NCBI GenBank assembly: GCA_902776035.1
Contig: CACYOO010000002.1
Span: 1-64,000 of the forward strand
Reading direction: 5' to 3'
Source of the DNA: an uncultured bacterium
GTDB lineage: Bacteria; Cyanobacteriota; Vampirovibrionia; Gastranaerophilales; Gastranaerophilaceae
DNA: 64,000 nucleotides
Position numbers and translations under genes: made by a program. The notes under the pieces are model-generated. The model was not told the DNA's origin and searched no databases. It saw nothing but the letters and a program-made list of their open reading frames with translations. Below, one piece after another: positions 47,063 through 55,846 of this stretch (the first letter of the stretch is position 1; every line of letters starts with the position of its first letter).

Positions 47063-47734
47063 ATGAAAAAGATATTATTTTTACTAGCATTTTTATTAAT
47101 AGTTCCAACTTTTTGTTATTCCGGTGAAGAAGAAATAAAGCTTGAAAAACAACCTAAAACACCTATTATTGAATCTTCTGACGAAGCAAAAAATGATGTT
47201 ATAGAGGGTAAAGTTTCTTTTGATTGGGTAAGTAAAACTCAATTAGAGAGAAATAAAAAAATAAATGAAGTAAAAAAAATTATTTACAGTGAAAATGTAG
47301 TAACTAAATATAAAAAATCTAAATTTAAAGCTGAATATGAACATTATTTAAAAGATAAGAATTATAAAGAACACTATTTAAAAATAATAAACGGAGAAAA
47401 AGAAACTGCTACAGAACGTTTTGCCGGATTTTACGCATTTAACGACAGAATGTTGTATATGTATGCAATACAGTATAAAAATAATCCAAGATATGAATTT
47501 TATTATGATACATTGGGAAATTTAAGATATGTAGATGTATTTTCTGACAATTTTCCAAATTATCCTTTTTATTCACACAAATACTATGTGAATGGTGAAT
47601 TAATAGAATCTGCTTATTTTGAATCAGAAACGGTTCAATATATATTTAAAGACAATAAATTTGCAGGTGTATGTTTTAACGATACTATATTTAATGAAAA
47701 AGCAAAAAAAATAATGACACGTACAAATTATTAA
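47063..47734 (+). CDS. Secreted hypothetical protein (223 aa)
   Basis: A clear signal peptide (KKILFLLAFLLIVPTFCYS) is followed by a charged linker and a beta-rich domain. The second half (FYYDTLGNLRYVDVFSDNF, then YYVNGELIESAYF) has short strand-turn repeats reminiscent of MORN/YwqK-like repeats, but I cannot assign a family. It is expected in the periplasm or outside the cell. It sits alone, divergent from mnmG. Confidence 0.75.
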   Translation: MKKILFLLAFLLIVPTFCYSGEEEIKLEKQPKTPIIESSDEAKNDVIEGKVSFDWVSKTQLERNKKINEVKKIIYSENVVTKYKKSKFKAEYEHYLKDKNYKEHYLKIINGEKETATERFAGFYAFNDRMLYMYAIQYKNNPRYEFYYDTLGNLRYVDVFSDNFPNYPFYSHKYYVNGELIESAYFESETVQYIFKDNKFAGVCFNDTIFNEKAKKIMTRTNY

Positions 47735-47740
47735 AAAGTG

Positions 47741-47769
47741 TTGATTGAACAATTATTTTATTATATAAC
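47741..47769 (+). promoter_or_regulatory. Promoter of the peptide transporter gene
   Basis: TTGATT (47741-47746) and TATAAC (47764-47769) at exactly 17-nt spacing. The hexamer ends 7 nt before ATG 47777, predicting a leaderless message. Confidence 0.55.
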
Positions 47770-47776
47770 ATGATAT

Positions 47777-49123
47777 ATGAATAAGGGTTTATTAAACGGA
47801 CATCCAAAGGGTTTATATCTGCTTTTCTTTGTAGAAATGTGGGAAAGGTTCTCATATTATGGAATGAGAGCTTTATTTGTCTTGTATATGATTGAGTATT
47901 TGTTCAGAGATTATACGGATAAAGTTTTAGCAACAGAACGAGCAGGTTTGGTTTATGGTTTATATACCGGCTTGGTTTATTTAACACCTTTGATTGGCGG
48001 ATATATTGCTGACAGATATAAGGGACAGAGAAAATGTATTTCTTTTGGCTTAATATTAATGGTAATAGGTCTTGTTATACTTGCAATAAGTGATATTTCT
48101 ATACTATATAAATATAGCTTTCCATTATTTATTTTGGGTTTGGCTTTTTTAATTTTTTCAAACGGGTTTATGAAGTCAAATATAAGTACAATTGTGGGTA
48201 TGCTTTATGGAGATGACACACAAAAAAGAGATACAGGATTTACCATTTTTTATATGGGAATAAATATAGGAGCTTTGTTTTCTCCTTTGGTTTGCGGTAC
48301 TATTGCAACACTATATGGGTTTAAGTACGGATTTTTAGCAGGCGGAATAGGTGCTTTAATCGGATATATCATTTATAAAATAGGAGAAAAACCGTTATTA
48401 CAGGAACATGGACTTTTACCATATACTGATAAAAAAGATGAGAACTCTGAAAATATTGATAAACCGCTTACATTAAGAGAGAGAAGAAAATTATATGCAT
48501 TATTTATATTGATGATATTTTCTGTAATATTTTGGTTAAGTTACGAGCAGGCAGGAAGTTCCATGATGCTTTTTGCACAATATGAAAGTAACAGATTTAT
48601 AAATATATTTGGACATAGTTTTGAAATGCCTGCACAGTATTTTCAATCGTTAAATCCGTTATTTATAATTTTATTAGCACCATTGGCATCAATGTTATGG
48701 ACATTTTTAAATTCGAAGAAAAAAGAACCGAATTCGGTTGTAAAATTTAATATTGCCTTGTTGTTGATTTCTGTTTCATATTTAGTAATGTCATTTGCCG
48801 GTTATTTAGCAAAAACCCATACTGTTTCACCATTGTGGTTAGTTGTTGTATTTTTTATAGCAACAGTAGCAGAACTTTGTATATCACCTATCGGATTGTC
48901 TTTGGTAACAAAGCTTGCACCTGTTAAGTTTGCATCATTGGTAATGGGTTGTTGGTTTTTAGCAAGTTTTGCGGGGAATTTTGGAGCAGGAATGTTGGCA
49001 GGGAATTACGCAAAAATATCACACGATGTATTCTTTTTGATTATAGCAGGAATATCAGCACTTGCCGCACTAGTGCTGTTTATCTTAACACCTGTGTTAA
49101 AAAAATGGATGGGCAAATCATAG
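47777..49123 (+). CDS. Proton-dependent oligopeptide transporter (POT/PTR family)
   Basis: The 448-aa polytopic protein has about twelve to fourteen membrane helices and the POT signatures: EMWERFSYYGMRA in helix 1 (the ExxERFxYY motif) and GGYIADRYKGQRK in the loop after helix 2. A third conserved region is FTIFYMGINIGALFSPLVCG. It imports di- and tripeptides with protons. The gene appears monocistronic. It is the last core gene before the defence-like operon. Confidence 0.95.
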   Translation: MNKGLLNGHPKGLYLLFFVEMWERFSYYGMRALFVLYMIEYLFRDYTDKVLATERAGLVYGLYTGLVYLTPLIGGYIADRYKGQRKCISFGLILMVIGLVILAISDISILYKYSFPLFILGLAFLIFSNGFMKSNISTIVGMLYGDDTQKRDTGFTIFYMGINIGALFSPLVCGTIATLYGFKYGFLAGGIGALIGYIIYKIGEKPLLQEHGLLPYTDKKDENSENIDKPLTLRERRKLYALFILMIFSVIFWLSYEQAGSSMMLFAQYESNRFINIFGHSFEMPAQYFQSLNPLFIILLAPLASMLWTFLNSKKKEPNSVVKFNIALLLISVSYLVMSFAGYLAKTHTVSPLWLVVVFFIATVAELCISPIGLSLVTKLAPVKFASLVMGCWFLASFAGNFGAGMLAGNYAKISHDVFFLIIAGISALAALVLFILTPVLKKWMGKS

Positions 49124-49133
49124 ATTTGAGATA

Positions 49134-49169
49134 AATATACATATTAAATTATATTTTAATTTGTATATT
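49134..49169. repeat. A/T-rich inverted repeat, possible terminator
   Basis: Arms 49134-49148 and 49155-49169 are inverted copies over 15 nt with one mismatch. Some T-rich sequence follows at 49174-49192. It lies just after the transporter stop and may be its terminator; its position at the edge of the accessory operon also allows a boundary role. Confidence 0.4.
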
Positions 49170-49305
49170 ATATCCTGTTTTTATAAATTTTTTAAAGTCA
49201 GGCAACTCAATAGATGAAAGTAATTAGAAAAGTGAAAAAGCAGAAATAGTTTTACAAAAAGAGATATATTTAAACTGTTACAAGTAAAATAAGTTATTTT
49301 ATTCA

Positions 49306-49314
49306 TGATAGAAT
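49306..49314 (+). promoter_or_regulatory. Extended -10 promoter of the defence-like operon
   Basis: TGATAGAAT, the same element as before rseP and the HerA-like gene. The predicted leader contains AGGGGA before ATG 49333. No separate regulator gene is seen in the operon. Confidence 0.45.
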
Positions 49315-49332
49315 AAAATAGGGGAAACAACC

Positions 49333-52107
49333 ATGAATAGTCAGAAAATTGAAGAAGATGTTAAGAGTATTGTAGAGAATTATTCAGCAACGGATTTTAT
49401 ATATGACTTCTTGATTGCGTTTGGTTTTACTAAGATGACCATTAAAAGATTAAGGGAAGGAAACTCTAATCTTGCACAAAAAGATAACCAACTGATTATT
49501 AAGCAGAAGCTGTTTTACGAATACAGTTCTGATGGTGATATTTACTCTATAATTGATGATTTAAAAAACGATTCTGCTACATATACTCATAAACCGAGAT
49601 TTATTATTGTTAATAACGATAAAGAACTTCTGGCTATTGATACTAAAACACAAGAAACCCTTGCTGTTGAACTAAATGAACTATACAAGAATATTGATTT
49701 CTTTATGGCTTGGACCGGGAAAGAAAAGTACATTGCACACCAAGAGAATCCTGCTGATGTAAAAGCTGCTGAGAAAATGGCTAATATCTATGATGAGATT
49801 GTAAAATTGAATCCGAACCTTACGGAAAAAGACAATAGCCATTCATTGAATATATTTCTAACAAGATTGCTATTCTGTTTCTTTGCCGAAGATACCGGGA
49901 TATTTGAAGATAATATCTTCACTAAAACAATAGTGAACCATACTAACGAAGATGGCAGTGATTTAGCCGATATTTTAGGTATGTTGTTTGAGTCATTGGA
50001 TAAGAAAGATAATGAAAAATCTGGTTATCCTTCATTTATTCAAGAATTCCCTTATGTAAACGGAAAACTGTTTACGGCTAAAGTTGATATACCTAAACTA
50101 AATGCTAAAGTACGCAAGCTGATGATAGATTGTGGAAACCAAGACTGGAAAGAAATTAACCCTGATATATTCGGTTCAATGTTTCAAGCTGTTTCTGTTG
50201 CAGAAGTAAGAAGTGGCTTAGGACAACATTATACTTCTGTTCCAAATATTATGAAGGTCATAGAACCTTTGTTTCTTAATGATTTAAGGGAAGAATATGA
50301 AAAAGCCGATACGGAGAAGAAATTAAGAAAACTATTGGATAGGATTTATAACCTAAAGATATTTGACCCTGCTTGTGGTAGCGGTAACTTTTTGATTATT
50401 GCATATAAACAATTAAGACTTCTTGAAATGGACATAATACAAAAGATTACTGAGGTAACGGGAAAACAACAGCTTATGTTGTCGCAAATCCAATTAAGCC
50501 AATTCTACGGAATAGAAATAGACGACTTTGCTTGTGAGATTGCAACACTTTCTTTGTGGCTTGCAGAACACCAGATGAACAGGAAGTTTAAAGAACTGTT
50601 TGGAGACTGCAAACCTGCCCTGCCATTAAGCAAGAGCGGAAATATCGTTTGTGGTAATGCTACAAGACTTGATTGGGAGCAAGTTTGTCCTAAAGGAATA
50701 AAAGGTTTTACCCATAAAGAAATGGAACAAATGACCCTCGTTGAACTTGAAAAATACAAGCAACTGGAACTTCAAGGAAGTGACAATGAAATATATATTT
50801 TAGGTAATCCACCTTATGCAGGTGCAAAAATTCAAAATGATGAACAAAGAAATGATTTAATATACATATCACATTGTACATCAACTAAAAGTTTAAATAT
50901 AGATTATGTTTCATGTTGGTTTATAAAAGCATCTAAATATATTGAAAATACAAATGCTAAATATGCTTTTGTTTCAACAAATTCGGTTTGCCAAGGAGAA
51001 CAAATTTCATTAATATGGAATGATATAATGACTGATAATTTAGAAATATTCTTTGCTTATCAATCCTTTAGATGGTCCAACAATGCAAGAAAAAATGCAG
51101 GTGTAACGTGTGTTATAGTAGGTGTTCAAAATAAGCAAACTACATATAAGAAGCATTTATATACAAAAGATGGATGTATAGAATGTAGCAATATTACACC
51201 TTATCTTAGAAACGAAAAAAGCATTATTTCTATAAAACCTCTTAAACAACCAATATCTAAATTTAAACCAATGATTGTTGGGAGCAACCCTCTTGATGGT
51301 GACTTTTTAAGGTTGACCAAAGAGGAAAAAGATAATTTTATTAAAAATAACCCAAATGCTAAAAAATTCATTCTTCCATTTACTAGTGGTGGTGATTATA
51401 TAAACGGCAGAGAAAGATTTTGTATTTGGATTGAGGATAATGATTTAATAGAAGCTCTACAAATAAAAGATATTAAAGATAGAATTGATAATTGTAAAAA
51501 GTGGAGAGAAGGAAAAGGTAGAGATGCTAGAAGTGCAGCAAATACTCCACACAAATTTAAGTATAATAAATATTATAAAAGACCAGCAATGATAATGCCA
51601 AGAGTATCATCTGAAAATAGGGAATATATACCTGTTGGATTTGTAAATTCAAATATGATTGTATCAGATGCAGCTCAAGTAGTTTATGATGCACCGTCTT
51701 GGGTCTTTGGTGTTGTAATTTCCCATATGCACATGGTTTGGGTTAGAGCTGTTGCAGGAAAACTTGAAACACGTTTAAGATATTCAGCAGAGCTTTGTTA
51801 TAACACATTCCCATTCCCGGATATAACTGATAAGCAAAAGCAGATTATTGAAATGCATGTTAATAATATCTTGGCAGAAAGAGAAAAACATTCTGATAAA
51901 ACAATGGCAGAACTCTATGACCCTGATAAAATGCCTCAAGGTTTAAGGGAAGCTCATCACAGCTTAGACCTTGCAATAGAAAAATGTTATCGTCAAGCAC
52001 CGTTTGAAAGTGATGAAAAACGTTTAGAACACTTGTTCAAACGGTACGAAATAATGACCGACCCAACCAAACAACAAAACGCAGAAGAACAACTAAACCT
52101 GCTGTAA
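49333..52107 (+). CDS. MmeI-type DNA methyltransferase (adenine-specific class), apparently without nuclease site
   Basis: The 924-aa protein has the layout of MmeI/YeeA-like enzymes: N-terminal domain (1-160), helical spacer (about 165-300), methyltransferase domain with motif I DPACGSGNF (345-353) and motif IV NPPY (492-495, typical of adenine-N6 enzymes), target-recognition region (about 600-830) and helical C-terminus. In MmeI the N-terminus is a PD-(D/E)xK nuclease; here I find no D...ExK arrangement, only KQKLFYEY and a conserved RFIIVNN...DTK stretch. It likely provides modification and target recognition, while cleavage is elsewhere in the operon. First of five co-directed genes; AGGGGA precedes the ATG. 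The middle third is visibly more A/T-rich than both ends. Confidence 0.9.
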   Translation: MNSQKIEEDVKSIVENYSATDFIYDFLIAFGFTKMTIKRLREGNSNLAQKDNQLIIKQKLFYEYSSDGDIYSIIDDLKNDSATYTHKPRFIIVNNDKELLAIDTKTQETLAVELNELYKNIDFFMAWTGKEKYIAHQENPADVKAAEKMANIYDEIVKLNPNLTEKDNSHSLNIFLTRLLFCFFAEDTGIFEDNIFTKTIVNHTNEDGSDLADILGMLFESLDKKDNEKSGYPSFIQEFPYVNGKLFTAKVDIPKLNAKVRKLMIDCGNQDWKEINPDIFGSMFQAVSVAEVRSGLGQHYTSVPNIMKVIEPLFLNDLREEYEKADTEKKLRKLLDRIYNLKIFDPACGSGNFLIIAYKQLRLLEMDIIQKITEVTGKQQLMLSQIQLSQFYGIEIDDFACEIATLSLWLAEHQMNRKFKELFGDCKPALPLSKSGNIVCGNATRLDWEQVCPKGIKGFTHKEMEQMTLVELEKYKQLELQGSDNEIYILGNPPYAGAKIQNDEQRNDLIYISHCTSTKSLNIDYVSCWFIKASKYIENTNAKYAFVSTNSVCQGEQISLIWNDIMTDNLEIFFAYQSFRWSNNARKNAGVTCVIVGVQNKQTTYKKHLYTKDGCIECSNITPYLRNEKSIISIKPLKQPISKFKPMIVGSNPLDGDFLRLTKEEKDNFIKNNPNAKKFILPFTSGGDYINGRERFCIWIEDNDLIEALQIKDIKDRIDNCKKWREGKGRDARSAANTPHKFKYNKYYKRPAMIMPRVSSENREYIPVGFVNSNMIVSDAAQVVYDAPSWVFGVVISHMHMVWVRAVAGKLETRLRYSAELCYNTFPFPDITDKQKQIIEMHVNNILAEREKHSDKTMAELYDPDKMPQGLREAHHSLDLAIEKCYRQAPFESDEKRLEHLFKRYEIMTDPTKQQNAEEQLNLL

Positions 52108-52116
52108 GGAGTATGA

Positions 52117-53067
52117 ATGGAACAAGTAGAGATAGATAGTTCAAATATTATTTATTTTCATTTTGACACCGTAGAAAGCAAATTGAGTATTGCTTCTTTT
52201 AATCAATTAGTAGATTCATTGAATGTAGTAACCAACAATGTATCCAAAGTTTTTATTGGCGAAAAAGTGAAATGTTCTATATACATACTACCCCCAGAAG
52301 ATGGCTCTTTTAAGTCTAAATTCTGTATTTTTCTTGCAGGAGCAATGTTATCTGGGCCTATAGGTAATTTTAGTGATGGAGTAATACAAGAATTAACAGG
52401 ACATGATTCAAAATACTATGGAACTGAAACTGTAAGATTTGTGAAGGATGCTACAGTAGGAGTATTCTCAAAAACAAGAGAAGAATTAGACAAAATACTT
52501 TCTGATGAAGTGAACATAGATGAAGCCATAGAGGCCAAAAGCAAGTTCTATACTGTTATTGCAAATGATAAAAATGTTAAAAGTTTAGGATTTACAGATA
52601 CGGATAAAACATTAATTAAGAAATCAGAAATGGTATATTACATAGCACCTGATAAAATAAGAGATGTAGATAATATTGTTGAGTATTCAAAACTAAAAGT
52701 CATTAAAGCAGTCCTTGAAAAAAGTTCACAGGCATGGACACTGAGAGATGTAAGTAAGAAGAAGAATGATGAATATAAAATATTAGATGATGATTTTACA
52801 AATTTGGTATGGCAAGGAGAAAATCCATTAAAAGTAACTGAAAAAACAGATGAGATATTGGCTCGTGTTGAATATGTGAAAGAAATGAAAAATGGAAAAG
52901 TAATAACAAAAGAAACCAATATAACAGATGTTTATCAATTTAATGGCAAGGTATTGAAAGAACTACCAGATGATTTTGAGTTAAATATTACTAAAGTTTC
53001 TAAAAAGGATAAACGGCAACTAAGTCTATTTGACCAGTTAAAGCAAGGGGAGGATAATAATGCCTAA
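52117..53067 (+). CDS. Unknown protein of the defence-like operon (316 aa)
   Basis: I do not recognise a family. The first 110 residues alternate predicted strands and helices (IIYFHFDTVESKLSIASFNQ, then KCSIYILPPEDGSFKSKFCI). One moderately hydrophobic Gly/Ala stretch follows (FLAGAMLSGPIG), probably not a true membrane helix. The second half is charged, and the C-terminus (RQLSLFDQLKQG) resembles the QxSLF clamp-binding motif seen in proteins that bind the DNA polymerase sliding clamp; this last point is inference. It starts 9 nt after the methyltransferase and overlaps the next gene by 8 nt, so it is firmly in the operon. Confidence 0.7.
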   Translation: MEQVEIDSSNIIYFHFDTVESKLSIASFNQLVDSLNVVTNNVSKVFIGEKVKCSIYILPPEDGSFKSKFCIFLAGAMLSGPIGNFSDGVIQELTGHDSKYYGTETVRFVKDATVGVFSKTREELDKILSDEVNIDEAIEAKSKFYTVIANDKNVKSLGFTDTDKTLIKKSEMVYYIAPDKIRDVDNIVEYSKLKVIKAVLEKSSQAWTLRDVSKKKNDEYKILDDDFTNLVWQGENPLKVTEKTDEILARVEYVKEMKNGKVITKETNITDVYQFNGKVLKELPDDFELNITKVSKKDKRQLSLFDQLKQGEDNNA

Positions 53068-53914
53068 TTACAGCATAGATGATTTATTGAAATCACCGTT
53101 TGAAAAAATTAAAAGAATGAGTGAAGATGGCTTTGAATATTGGTCAGCCAGAGATTTGTCAAAGCTATTGGAATATGCTCAATGGCGTAATTTTGAAAAT
53201 GCGATTTCTAAAGCCAAAGAATCCTGCAAAAACAATGGATTTGATGTGGAAGACCATTTTGCTGTCATCAGCAATATGGTCGAAATCGGCTCCGGGACTG
53301 AAAGAGAAATAGACGATTATCGTCTTTCTCGTTTCGCTTGTTATCTTATAGTACAAAATGCAGACCCAACAAAGAAGAATGTTGCAATGGGACAGGCCTA
53401 TTTCGCTATAAAAACAAGGCAGAAAGAATTGATTGAGGAAGAAGAACAAAAACTTATTCAATCCGAAGAAAATCAGAGAAGATTGTTCCTTCGTGAAGAA
53501 ATGAAAAAGCACAATAAACACCTTGCAGATGCAGCAAGCAATGCAGGAGTAAAAGAACCGAGAGATTATGCTATCTTTCAGAATTACGGATACAAAGGTT
53601 TGTATGGTGGATTGAGCAGGCAAGATATACATGATCGAAAAGGACTAAAGAAAAGCCAAGATATTTTAGACCACATGGGAAGTACGGAATTGGCTGCTAA
53701 CTTATTCCGAGCTACACAAACAGAAGAAAAATTGAGACGTGAAAATATCAAAGGTAAATATAAAGCAAACCAAACACATTACGAAGTAGGAAAAAAAGTT
53801 AGAGAAACCATTAAAGAACTTGGTGGTACAATGCCAGAAGATTTACCTACAGTTGATTCTATTAAGAAAGTTGAGAGAGAAGAACGTAAAAGACTTGAAG
53901 ATAAAGGAGAATAA
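53060..53914 (+). CDS. dinD: DNA-damage-inducible protein D (DinD) homologue
   Basis: The 284-aa protein matches DinD along its length: EYWSARDLSKLLEYAQWRNF, then DHFAVISNMVEIGSG, DYRLSRFACYLIVQNADP, the AYFAIKTRQKEL block and a long charged helical C-terminus with YAIFQNYGYKGLYGGLS. E. coli DinD is an SOS protein reported to inhibit RecA strand exchange. Its ATG lies within the end of the preceding gene, and the next gene starts at the base after its stop, so it is translated as part of the operon. Its role here may be to protect cut DNA from recombination or to sense damage; both are inference. Confidence 0.9.
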   Translation: MPNYSIDDLLKSPFEKIKRMSEDGFEYWSARDLSKLLEYAQWRNFENAISKAKESCKNNGFDVEDHFAVISNMVEIGSGTEREIDDYRLSRFACYLIVQNADPTKKNVAMGQAYFAIKTRQKELIEEEEQKLIQSEENQRRLFLREEMKKHNKHLADAASNAGVKEPRDYAIFQNYGYKGLYGGLSRQDIHDRKGLKKSQDILDHMGSTELAANLFRATQTEEKLRRENIKGKYKANQTHYEVGKKVRETIKELGGTMPEDLPTVDSIKKVEREERKRLEDKGE

Positions 53915-55846
53915 ATGCCTAATATTATTGATGTTACATACGCACAAACAGGACAAAGCTCCAAGACTAATGAATACGGTATGAGAGAAATGCAGGAGAA
54001 AGCCTTTTCTGCTCGCAACTCTAAGTATTTATTGATTAAAGCTCCTCCAGCTTCCGGGAAATCCAGAGCTTTAATGTTTATTGCTTTAGATAAATTGAAA
54101 CATCAAGGAATTAAAAAGGTTATTATTGCAGTTCCAGAAAGAGCAATAGGTTCTTCCTTCAAGAAAACTGATTTAAAATCTCATGGTTTCTTTGCTGATT
54201 GGGAGCCAGAAGATAAGTATAATTTATGTACGGCAGGAACTGATGAATCCAAAGTAACATTATTCTCAAAATTCTTGGATAGCAATTCTAAAATATTGAT
54301 ATGCACACATGCAACATTAAGATATGCCTATGAAGAAGTGGAGGAAGCTAAATTCAACGATTGTTTATTAGCGATTGACGAATTCCACCACGTTTCAGCA
54401 GATAGAGAAAGCAGTAAATTAGGAGAACTTCTCCATTCAGTTATGACGAAATCCAATGCCCATGTCGTTGCTATGACTGGTTCATACTTTAGAGGAGACG
54501 GAGTTCCTGTATTATCACCAGAAGATGAAATTAAGTTTACTAAGGTTACATATAACTACTATGACCAACTTAACGGATATAATTATTTGAAGTCTTTAGG
54601 AATCGGATACCACTTCTATCAAGGGAAATACCTAAATGCTATTCATGAAATATTAGATACTGATAAGAAAACAATATTGCATATTCCGAATGTTAATTCT
54701 GGCGAAAGCACAAAAGAAAAATATGCCGAAGTTGATACAATATTAGACGGTATAGGAACTCTTGAAAGACAAGATGAAGAAACAGGGGTTCTTTATATAA
54801 AAAGAAGGACAGACGGTAAAATAATAAAAGTTGCAGACTTGGTTGATGATAACCCAACAAACAGAGAAAAAGTAGTTAATTACTTAAAGAGTATAACTTC
54901 TGTAGATGATATGGATTTGATTATTGCACTTGGTATGGCTAAAGAGGGTTTTGACTGGCCTTACTGTGAACACGCTTTAACTGTAGGATATAGAGGTTCA
55001 TTAACTGAAATTATACAAATTATTGGTCGTTGCACAAGAGATAGTGAAAATAAAACCCACGCACAATTCACTAATTTAATTGCTCAACCAGATGCAGAAG
55101 ATAGTGAAGTTACAGTTGCCGTAAATAATATGTTGAAAGCTATAACTTGTTCTTTACTTATGGAGCAAGTATTAGCACCTAATTTTAAGTTTAAGACAAG
55201 ACTTCCAGATGATACAGAAGAAGCACCTAAAGGGGTTATTAAGATTAAAGGTTTTAAACAACCTTCTACAGCTAAGGTAAAAAGTATTGTTGATACAGAT
55301 TTGAATGATTTGAAAGCTAAAGTTCTTCAAGATGATAATGTGGCAAAAGCATTAACAGGAAGTGTTGACCCTGAAGTTATAAATAAAGTTCTTATTCCTA
55401 AGATAATACAAACTACATACCCGGATTTAACGGATGAAGAAATAGAAGAAGTAAGACAATATGTAGTAGTTGATTCTGCTATTAAGACATCTGACATTGA
55501 ACAATCTGGAGACAAACAGTTTATTAAAATGGCGAATAAGTTTGTTAATATTGATGATTTGAACATTGATTTGATTGATTCAATTAACCCATTCCAAAAA
55601 GCCTTTGAAATCTTATCTAAGTCCCTTGATAAGAAAACATTTAAGGTTATTCAAAATTGTGTTGAAGAAACAAGGTTACACATGACAGAAGAAGAAGCTA
55701 TTATTCTATGGCCTAAGATAATTAAATTCGTTAAAGAAATAGGTAATGAACCGAATATATCTTCTTTTGACCCTCAAGAAAGAAGAATGGCAGAAGCACT
55801 GATTCTATTGAGAAAACTTAAACGTGAACGTGGAGCAAATAATTAA
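53915..55846 (+). CDS. DEAD/DEAH-box superfamily 2 helicase
   Basis: The 643-aa protein has Walker A APPASGKS (43-50), a DEFH box (155-158 in LLAIDEFHHV), motif III as AMTGSYFRG, and the second RecA domain with GMAKEGFDWP and motif VI QIIGRCTRD (368-376). The C-terminal 230 residues are a helical domain of unknown role. It resembles the helicase/translocase subunits found with stand-alone restriction methyltransferases (YeeB-like). It begins immediately after the dinD stop and ends in a TAATG junction with the GIY-YIG gene. Confidence 0.92.
   Translation: MPNIIDVTYAQTGQSSKTNEYGMREMQEKAFSARNSKYLLIKAPPASGKSRALMFIALDKLKHQGIKKVIIAVPERAIGSSFKKTDLKSHGFFADWEPEDKYNLCTAGTDESKVTLFSKFLDSNSKILICTHATLRYAYEEVEEAKFNDCLLAIDEFHHVSADRESSKLGELLHSVMTKSNAHVVAMTGSYFRGDGVPVLSPEDEIKFTKVTYNYYDQLNGYNYLKSLGIGYHFYQGKYLNAIHEILDTDKKTILHIPNVNSGESTKEKYAEVDTILDGIGTLERQDEETGVLYIKRRTDGKIIKVADLVDDNPTNREKVVNYLKSITSVDDMDLIIALGMAKEGFDWPYCEHALTVGYRGSLTEIIQIIGRCTRDSENKTHAQFTNLIAQPDAEDSEVTVAVNNMLKAITCSLLMEQVLAPNFKFKTRLPDDTEEAPKGVIKIKGFKQPSTAKVKSIVDTDLNDLKAKVLQDDNVAKALTGSVDPEVINKVLIPKIIQTTYPDLTDEEIEEVRQYVVVDSAIKTSDIEQSGDKQFIKMANKFVNIDDLNIDLIDSINPFQKAFEILSKSLDKKTFKVIQNCVEETRLHMTEEEAIILWPKIIKFVKEIGNEPNISSFDPQERRMAEALILLRKLKRERGANN

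Noticed and set aside
49134-49169. Integration site of the defence operon
   Set aside because: The inverted repeat has no matching direct repeat near 57 kb and no integrase is present; a terminator is the simpler reading.
53165-53632. 155-codon minus-strand frame inside dinD
   Set aside because: Antisense shadow; DinD is well supported on the plus strand.
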